A stretch of DNA of 14,787 nucleotides, from contig NW_013651784.1 in the NCBI RefSeq assembly GCF_000499385.1, positions 1-14,787 on the forward strand, in the 5' to 3' direction. Source of the DNA: Eimeria necatrix (lineage: Eukaryota > Apicomplexa > Conoidasida > Eucoccidiorida > Eimeriidae). A model generated the notes under the pieces. That model did no database searches, was not told the DNA's origin, and worked only from the letters and a program-made list of their open reading frames with translations. A program made the translations under genes and the position numbers. Positions 8,416 through 14,787 of this stretch are shown here, piece by piece (the first letter of the stretch is position 1; the number at the start of each line of letters is the position of its first letter).

Positions 8416-8769
8416 TCAAAAACGTTTTGCAACTTTTGTGTAGGGACGAAAATGTAAGAGGCTCCACATTTCATATCTGCACAGCATGGTTTTCACGATG
8501 TATTGCAAGTGAGATCCTAATTGTTTGGGCAGGCGGTTGCTCTTGAGTTGTTTAAATGAAGACTTGCAGCATCGTGATTCTGCTGAAGACAGCAGAGAGA
8601 AGTTTTCATCCGTCCATGCTAGCAAATATGCACCCGTGTGGTTGTTGCAATGCGTCTCGGCGTTTCGGACAGCGAGCCAAGCCAGGAAGCCATGAGTTAC
8701 TATCCCTGTGAACAGACACTTCTGCAGATGCCTTTCTGCGTGTATTTGTTCAATTCGCTTCACACGCAT
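8416..8769 (-). other. 117-codon open frame, doubtful coding
   Basis: The frame begins MRVKRIEQIHAERHL and is basic throughout, ending YTKVAKRF. It has Cys and His residues scattered without zinc-finger spacing, no transmembrane run and no recognisable family. Several frames of this size are expected by chance in a window of this length. It is included so that the stretch is accounted for. Confidence 0.1.
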
Positions 8770-10727
8770 GTGTGGATCAAAAATATTTCACCTGCAACCT
8801 GTCAGCTTGTAGGCGTTTGCAAAGCAAGCTCTCATGCCTAATGGAAAGGAAGCTCACTGATACAAAAGCTGAAGTTATAATTTGCCGTCGAGATCCTTTT
8901 CATTCATCTGAGAGCGTGCCTATTTTTCTGTCCCACACCCAAACAGAAAAGCCTTTGTGCTTCTCTTCTGGCATGCCTACATGAAAAGTATAAATAGCGC
9001 ATAGATCGTTTCTCTATTTTTGCTTATGCTGGACTGTGGAGAGCTGTATATATGTAAGACCTTCGAGGCAGTTTTTAATGGTATAGGAAACGACGGGGAG
9101 CACCGGAATCTGCGGCAGACCCTATATGCACGGCACTGCTTGCGTGGAAATTCTGAACCGGGTAGTACAACCGAACTTCAACTATCAGCAGCATGCAGCC
9201 AAATCCAGCTTGTCGTGAGTACGAAGTTTTCGAAGCTCATGAGCGCAACCAGTTTCACAAGCTGTGCTTACTGACACTCATCTTTCTTCATATGGCATTA
9301 TACTGCCAAAGTGCTCTCGGGATCCCAGACGAAGGCTGAGGGATCAGTTAGAGCATTTGTTCCTACAGGGACGTGTCTCAGTTTGTGAGCGGCTTTAATT
9401 TTGCCCAGCGTGTAGTACGAGATACGATTTGACGGCACGCCGAAGAAGCGAGGAAACATAAAATTTTAGAGCAGGAACACAAGTAGTAACTCTTTAGAAT
9501 TGCGTCGAATATGTTTTTAACGCTGTACGCAAGGGACCGCTGTTTCCTCTGTAAATTTGTTCCTCACCATGCGGCATCAAGAAGTGGCTTACTCTATTGT
9601 TTTAAATAAACACTAAGAGCCCTAGGATGCTACCTTTGGGTTCTTGATCACTCGTCCACATCAACCGGGGTTAATTTCGACAATTTAATATACAAAATGC
9701 CTTAGATGTGAGCGACTTCAGTTGTGCTTGGGAGACGTAGGATTATCTGTCACAGATAACAAAGCTTTATGCGCTTGAAAACTGCTGCCCGACCAACGCA
9801 GCGGCAGGGTCGGTAGTGAGACCAACAGTCTACAACTGTGAAGCAAAGGTAAACGTAGCCTTGAAAAGAAAGCTGCGAGTGTTTAAAGTTGTTGAAAGGT
9901 AGGCAACTGAAATGTTTGCGTCTCTTGGGTGGCTTGTTATGGGCAGCTTGCCTTTTATCTTTCGTTTGTAGCAATTGAGAGATTCTGACGATGGCTTCTG
10001 ACTAGTGTGACCTCTAGAGGTTGGTCAGCATCAGGGAACATCCTAAATATGTTGACCGGGGAAGGCAGGCCCTTAGGGAACGTCTGCGTATCTGCTCAGT
10101 TATTAAATGCGGTGTGTTCTTCGCGTTCGTCAGCTGCGCTATCGAGTTTGCACCACGTTGTCCGCGGCCTTGATGGAGTGTGTCTAAGCGTTGAAGTGTA
10201 TGCGCAAAAAAGTGCAGGCAACTGAAAAGTAGATTCTGAGCATTCCCAGCTGAAGCTCTTGACTCTGTTGCCATTGCATTACATTGAACTGTGTAGAGCG
10301 AATAATGTGCGAACTCTGGGACGCGCTTGCCGCTATTTCTGCATAATAAAAATGCGAGCGTAATTGTGGCGTTTTCCTCTTGCTTCTGTTCATATTCTAA
10401 ATTGGGTGACAGTGAAATGTCAAGATTAAAGTATTCGGATGTTGCTGCAATGCTTGTTCTTCACAATCTATGCACTGACTGTTCTCAAAAGTAAGGCATT
10501 ATTAACTGTCCGGTCGTAAGAACCTCGTTTCCGAGCGATTATTGCATAGTAAAATTGCAGCCTGGCATTGTCCCGGCAGAGAAATTGGCAACCTCCTTGA
10601 AAAAGAAACCGGTAATTGTGTACAAGGCATATCTGCTCTGTATTGCAAGCATCCCGGGCTTCTAATTTGAAATTAAGAGGTGAAAACTTGAGTAGTAAGA
10701 AACCGCCAAATTAATTAGCTTAGGGTA
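8770..10727. other. Gene-poor stretch with nothing convincing
   Basis: All frames are under 90 codons. TATAAATA occurs at 8989-8996, about 30 bases upstream of an 84-codon plus frame (9020-9274) that has no domain and internal donor-like strings. Roughly one such TATA match is expected by chance on two strands, so no promoter is called. AATAAA occurs near 9605 without a gene. No RNA gene or duplication was found. Confidence 0.45.
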
Positions 10728-11066
10728 ATGCAAGTTTATTCCGACGGTTCTTCTGTTTTCGGCTTCTGTGTTGGCAGTGAGAAAAAACTGAAGAACGGCA
10801 AAGGTGCGGTTAGGTGGGGTGTTCGCAAGACCTGCGTTGTGCTATCAAGCGCAGCTTATGCACAGAGGTTTTACGACGGCAGCGCGTTCCGACCATGGTA
10901 CGTTCTTGTCTCCAACGCGACATTATTAGTGACACATTTGACGGTTCGTAACAAGCAGGAAAAAACCTCACTTTTAAAGGAAACCATGGACTTGGGTATT
11001 TGGCATGGTGTCACTCAGGCGGCCGGGGGAGAGAACAACAACTCTTGTCACCAACAAGCATTGTAA
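10728..11066 (+). other. 112-codon open frame with a faint RNase-H-like start, doubtful
   Basis: The frame opens with ATG after an in-frame TAG eleven bases upstream. Residues 3-8 read VYSDGS, like the first catalytic Asp strand of retroelement RNase H (Y[ST]D[GA]S or YSDAD). Residues 27-44 read GAVRW-like then VVLSSAAY, loosely resembling the W.SKKQ..VALS[ST]EAEY segment of Ty1/copia RNase H. The spacing is off: the Trp to LSS distance is one residue short, the Glu of EAEY is absent, and no reverse transcriptase precedes the frame. The tail (residues 80-112) is basic and Asn/Gln-rich. It is most likely coincidence or a heavily decayed retroelement end. If coding, the start would be 10728. 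Confidence 0.12.
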
Positions 11067-11460
11067 TATGCGAAGAAATACTTAAAGATCGTGCGTTTGC
11101 CTACTGCTTGGGAGTGAAAAAAGCTTGAGCAGATCGTGATTTTCAGCGAATGTTCTAAGTTGCCAAAGATGCATACGGCGGTGTATTTTTATTGAAGGAC
11201 TTTACTGCGCTCGATCTTCTGTTGGCTGGTAATTGGAAACGCCATACGAGCGTAGCAGGCGTTGAAGCGTTGAAACTGTTGCAATTCTTCTTGTATTTAG
11301 AGCTAATGAGTATCACGGGAGTATTTTAACACGGGAAAGCGCCAACATTATCCCTGGCTCGTGGGCCTCGACAAGCGATGCTGTCAACGAAGTCGAAAAC
11401 TGATACCTAAAGTAGGGCTGTATTTTGAAGGGGCATCAGAGGCAAGTGCATTAAAAAGGA
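11067..11460. other. No feature seen
   Basis: This is short unique sequence with only very small frames. A local echo (gcgttgaagcgttgaaactgttg, near 11260-11282) is the only internal repetition noticed. Confidence 0.5.
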
Positions 11461-11997
11461 CTACGCAGCGACATGTGAGCTCCTGTCTGTGGCAGACTGC
11501 ATCGAACAACTTTCCCGTGGTGTGCTTGTGCACCGTTTGAACTTAGCTCTAATAACACCCTGTACACAGAATTCTTCCTTAACAGGAGCACCACAAGAAA
11601 CGCAGTAGACGCTAAATGTCAGCAAGTGAAAATACGGTGTATAAGCTGCAGAACAGCCAGAAGGGCAGGCGGGACGCGTAGCTGCAAGGCCTAAATAGAA
11701 ACTGAAACTCCTCTCTCTCCTGCTGCCGCTGCTGCTGCAGCAGTACAGACATGATCGCAAGCGCAGCGTACAAAAAGCAAATTTCAGCACCATTTTGCTG
11801 TTTGACAGCTGCATTTCTCTAGAAGTAACGTATTCAGCTGCACCATCAGGACGCTCACTGGCTGATGAAGCGATAACCCGATTCAATCCTGATGATGAAG
11901 CAAAAGAAATATAAACACAATGAGCAGGTGCGTACGAACGCCGGCCATGCATCGAGCATTTCGCACAACGGGCCGCCAACAGCAAATCCCATGACAT
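11461..11997 (-). other. 178-codon open frame, longest frame not explained by base skew
   Basis: The frame begins MSWDLLLAARCAKC at ATG 11995-11997 in a favourable eukaryotic context (gagaaaATGt). It is Ser-, Ala-, Arg- and Cys-rich (Cys pairs such as CAKC and YCCS), with a moderately hydrophobic stretch YTPYFHLLTFSVYCVSC near residues 118-135. No domain, signal peptide or metal-binding pattern fits a family I know. It reads through the CTG triplet tract (11720-11743), which gives a Ser/Gly/Cys patch. The estimated chance of such a frame arising at random in the window is roughly one in five, so this is only a candidate. Confidence 0.15.
11708..11743. repeat. CT-rich run passing into a CTG/CAG tract
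   Basis: A ctcctctctctcc run is followed by ctg/ccg triplets ending in ctgctgcagcag (11732-11743), a 12-bp perfect palindrome. This is simple sequence, similar in type to the tract at 6846-6878 but in the opposite orientation. Confidence 0.85.
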
Positions 11998-12060
11998 TTT
12001 CTCAATCGCTCTCTTTTTTTGCAGAATGAAATTCTCCGCAAAACAATGCAGTTAGCATTG

Positions 12061-12083
12061 AGAGCAATACGCAGCATTGCTCT
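12061..12083. repeat. Perfect 8-bp inverted repeat with 7-base loop
   Basis: Arms AGAGCAAT (12061-12068) and ATTGCTCT (12076-12083) flank ACGCAGC. Lacking a T-run and an upstream gene, it is not called as a terminator. It lies about 40 bases after a strong acceptor-like polypyrimidine-CAG (12007-12024). It may be chance. Confidence 0.7.
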
Positions 12084-12180
12084 ACAAAGCATCAACTTGA
12101 AACACGAAGTACCCTGCATTTGCGGTGTCCTGGTTCGCAACGCAAAGCTGCCCTCACCATTAAGAAAATTTTCCGTACGT

Positions 12181-12672
12181 AGTGTACATGACCAACCATT
12201 GCATACTTCATGCCTCGACAGGCTGGTGACGATGCGTCCGCACAGGGGCTGTTAGCTTGCGCATGGGCTCACGCATGCAGTATAGGTCTTTTGCAACCTA
12301 GATGTATTGACGAGTGCCGCCTTTTAAGTGCACACGAGGCACGCTGCAGCTGCGGGAACTCCACTAGTCAGTGCGTGGTTTTTCGTTCTACTGTTGAAGC
12401 ATAGCAATGCACTTATGCAGGATTCGTTTGCGTTCACCGGGAGAGAAAACGATAGCTTGACGCTGTTAGTGTGGTGGTTTTCGCGGCTTTGCAGAAACTG
12501 TTCACATTGAGAGAGCTCCGAAAGAAACACGGTAGCTGCGCATGCCTTAGGAAAGTTAAGATCTCCCTAAACATGCTTGCTGACTTGAATGAATAGATCG
12601 TGGGTCAAACTGGAGTGTACTCAGCGGAGAGGCATTTGCGTTGTCGTGTTTGCTTGTCGCCACGTCGCTTCG
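12181..12672. repeat. R2 repeat, copy A
   Basis: This copy is collinear with 14165-14670 in the same orientation. Anchors are ttcatgcctc (12207 and 14191), gcacagg(g/a)gctgtt(a/g)gct (12240 and 14224), acgagtgccg (12310 and 14296), agtgtggtggttttc (12468 and 14462), gttcac (12500 and 14495), gtagctgc (12532 and 14527), ggcatttg (12631 and 14627) and cgtcgctt (12663 and 14661). The offset stays between 1984 and 1998 across about 490 bases, so this is true descent from one sequence with few indels. Overall identity is roughly 65-70%. I recognise no mobile-element hallmark. A 64-codon frame at 12210-12404 lies inside it and is not believed to be coding. Confidence 0.85.
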
Positions 12673-14164
12673 ATGGATATCTGCATCTTTGGTGCCTCAG
12701 TCGAATGTGTTTATGTGCATTTTTGCCGTATGTGCAGTAGTCAAGCACAAACTTGCATTTTTCATTCTTTAATTCCCAAAGCAACTTACCAAAGGTCTGA
12801 GTGGATCAAGAGGCGCCTCGACAGTTTGTCCGCACTTTTCTTAGAATCATAGTGCACACAAAAGTATGGCTTGCAGTACACAGTGCATATTGAGAAAGCT
12901 ACTGCCGGCATGCCAGTGCTGGTAGGCTGGGGTGCACATCCCGCGGCCAAAAGGCGCAGAAAGAGATGAGTGTTAATGTGCCGCGCTGCGTGTGATTTCT
13001 CTGGGGAGGACGAGGGGTGTTGATATGCGTGCTGTGTGGCGCCACGCGTAGACGTAGAGTTTGATCTTAGAGGTAGCTGAAGGACGAAACTATATGAACT
13101 TTTGGAAGTACTTCTGAGGTGTTGTTCTGTTTGTGTTGCCATGTGTTTGTGCAGTGGCATGCGACAGGGGTGTGGTTTTGGTGTTGGTGATGACGCAGCA
13201 CCGAAAAATTTGCTAGGCCGTTTTTGTCAAGGGGCACAGGCTGCGCGGGAATCAGTGCGGCTGATCCGCTGTTGAGTTGCGAAGGTGCCACCCTCAGGTG
13301 CTGTGCTTAATGCAAACACAAACTGAGAAGTCAGCAAATCTGCGCGCCGAACCCTTTGATCGGAGCGGCCTCGTGACATACTCTGAATCCGAGGCCATAC
13401 ATTTGGACGCGACGAAGCGGTTCGTGGTGCAGGTTCTTGACGTGGGATGCGACACGTCGGTACGTCATTGGAAACGCTAAAACGCAGAAAGTGCGGATGA
13501 ACGCGCAGGCGCGTGACGAATAGAGCACTAACAGTTCCTTCTGTGGCAAACAACTGGGATGTGAAGCAAAGTCGGCGTCTAATTTCGTCTGACTGTCTAC
13601 GCTTGTCGCGTGATTCCGTCAGAGTTGCAGATCATGTGGCTGTGGTGCCGAGCTGGTTAATGGGAGTACGCTGCGTGGACGCCACGACATCTGACATTGC
13701 GCAGTGAACGCGAAGGCACGTCGGCACGAGACAGAGTTGTCACTTGACAGCTTCGCAGCAGCGTTTGTGGCTTGCAGCTGCAGATACAACCTCGTAACAG
13801 TCATGCTGTGGCTACGCAAATACGTTGAGGATCGCCCTACGTGCTGGTTTCACTTTTCGGCGTCGCTCGAGTGTGGTGTCTTGTGCTGGACTAGACACCA
13901 ACTTCGCTTCTGGGCGACGACTCCGCTGCTGGACGACGTTAGTCGCTGTGTTTTGCGCAGTTGGACGCTCGCTCCCAGTGCTAGTGGTTAAGCACCTGGC
14001 CACGCACGCGCTGACGGGACGACCGCGCTTGAGAATGGCTAGGGAGGAAGAGGAGCGTAGAAGCGCGCCCGACGAACTGCAGCGTCAATTCAATAACACC
14101 GCGTGTTCGAGCAGAAACGTCAGTAAAGTGTTTGCCACTTGCATCAAGGGACCGTTCTGTAATT
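12673..14164. other. GC-rich spacer between R2 copies, no gene seen
   Basis: The sequence becomes GC-rich and CpG-rich towards 13.3-14.1 kb, with several overlapping 60-125-codon frames on both strands and no recognisable domain. A plus frame at 13277-13480 ends in an ordinary-looking peptide (IHLDATKRFVVQVLDVGCD), and a plus frame at 13825-14166 is Arg-rich with an acidic/basic run AREEEERRS. High GC lowers stop frequency here and is enough to explain these frames. No further R2 copy was found in the spacer. Confidence 0.45.
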
Positions 14165-14670
14165 AGTGCATGTGACTATTGATTTCAGGCTTCATGCCTC
14201 TGGAGTCTGGCGACAGTGTGTCAGCACAGGAGCTGTTGGCTCGCGCAAGGGTTCGAGCGCGCGGTGCAGGATGTGTTGTGCGTCTAGGGTGTGTAACGAG
14301 TGCCGTCACTAAACTCCGCACGGTGCAAGTTGCAGGTGCGCGAGCTTCTCGTGTCGGTTCATTTTTTTTTGTTATCTGCGATGCTTAGGAGTGCAGGTGT
14401 GCGTTGGTTGCTTGCTTCGCTGAGTGTTGACTGAGGAAGGGAACGATGGCCTCGCGTTGTTAGTGTGGTGGTTTTCTCCGCTTTGCGAAGTCTGGTTCAC
14501 GTTACCCGAGATAAGTGAGGAATAGCGTAGCTGCATTTTCTCTACATACGAAGAGGATTCCCCCGGGAGTGCGCTGTGACCTGAAAACGTAGATTGTGGG
14601 TTGGAGCACAGAATGCCAGGCAGATCGGCATTTGTATAAGCTGGCGTGTTCTAGCTGGTGCGTCGCTTTC
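14165..14670. repeat. R2 repeat, copy B
   Basis: This is the second full-length copy, about 1.99 kb downstream of copy A. It starts near agtgcatgtgac and keeps all anchors listed for copy A. It carries a T-run (attttttttt at 14361-14370) where copy A has ggtttttcgtt. Within the shared part, both copies carry an ATG frame of exactly 64 codons ending in TAG (12210-12404 and 14194-14388), but the nucleotide alignment slips by two bases in the middle, so the two frames are not equivalent throughout. Confidence 0.85.
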
Positions 14671-14787
14671 CGTTTTATAGTTAAAGCATAGCAGTGCAGT
14701 TCTGCAGCAGTTGTTTGCTGCGGCTAGTGTTGACTGAGGAAGAGAACGGTGGCTTGACACTGTGAGTGTGGTGGTTTTCGCGGCTTT
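14650..14787. repeat. R2 repeat, partial copy C, cut by window end
   Basis: This matches the middle of copy A (about 12363-12491): gtgcgt (12371 and 14658), aagcatagca(a/g)tgca (12397 and 14684) and agtgtggtggttttcgcggcttt, which is identical at 12468 and 14765. It also matches copy B at a constant 303-bp offset (agtgttgactgagga at 14423 and 14726). It therefore lacks the first 180 or so bases of the unit and sits directly after copy B, forming a nested tandem. The window ends inside it, and more copies may follow. Confidence 0.8.

Noticed and set aside
8989..8996. TATAAATA as a promoter
   Set aside because: About one such 8-mer match is expected by chance on two strands, and no credible gene follows.
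12210..14388. Two ATG frames of exactly 64 codons ending in TAG in R2 copies A and B, sharing an N-terminal SAQ.LLA
   Set aside because: The nucleotide alignment slips by two bases around acgagtgccg, so the proteins are in different frames beyond about codon 34. The equal length is coincidence and the N-terminal match follows from DNA similarity.
1..14787. Prokaryotic gene cluster, CRISPR array, prophage or insertion sequence
   Set aside because: There are no long adjacent frames with ribosome-binding sites, no regular short repeats with unique spacers, and no recognisable transposase, integrase or phage protein on either strand.

Overview
This window looks like non-coding or very gene-poor nuclear DNA from a eukaryote. 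The reading frames are short and break often on both strands. No frame carries a protein family I recognise with confidence, and I see no operon-like packing, rRNA, convincing tRNA or CRISPR array. CpG is not depleted: hand counts of several 60-base lines gave 1 to 8 CpG, close to expectation for about 45-50% GC. That argues against vertebrate DNA and fits a protist or invertebrate. A coccidian-type apicomplexan is possible, but I see nothing diagnostic, so the organism stays unnamed.

The clearest content is repeats. The left end (1-1672) holds two diverged copies of a roughly 0.65-kb sequence spaced about 1.0 kb apart (family R1), on a G- and T-rich plus strand. The right end (12181-14787) holds a second family, R2: two copies about 490-510 bp long lying 1.98-2.0 kb apart, and a third partial copy cut by the window edge. 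The middle (about 1.7-12.2 kb) is less GC-rich in the lines counted and mostly unique. It contains small duplications: a 48-bp pair at 1761-1860, a 48-59-bp-spaced motif at 2301-2455, a 12-bp tandem at 3123-3146, a 91-bp direct repeat at 4318 and 4892 (about 93% identical, the best preserved in the window), a three-copy motif at 6208-6320, and two CAG/CTG-type triplet tracts.

Several open frames are described because a reader would otherwise wonder about them: 5777-6214 plus, 6980-7390 minus with a broken plus frame on the same bases, 8416-8769 minus, 10728-11066 plus and 11461-11997 minus. Their lengths are near what chance gives in 15 kb, and I rate each as probably not a gene. Two carry faint reverse-transcriptase-like or RNase-H-like strings, which could mark decayed retroelements but may be coincidence. 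No working gene system can be reconstructed; the best leads are the R1 and R2 repeats and the 91-bp direct-repeat element.
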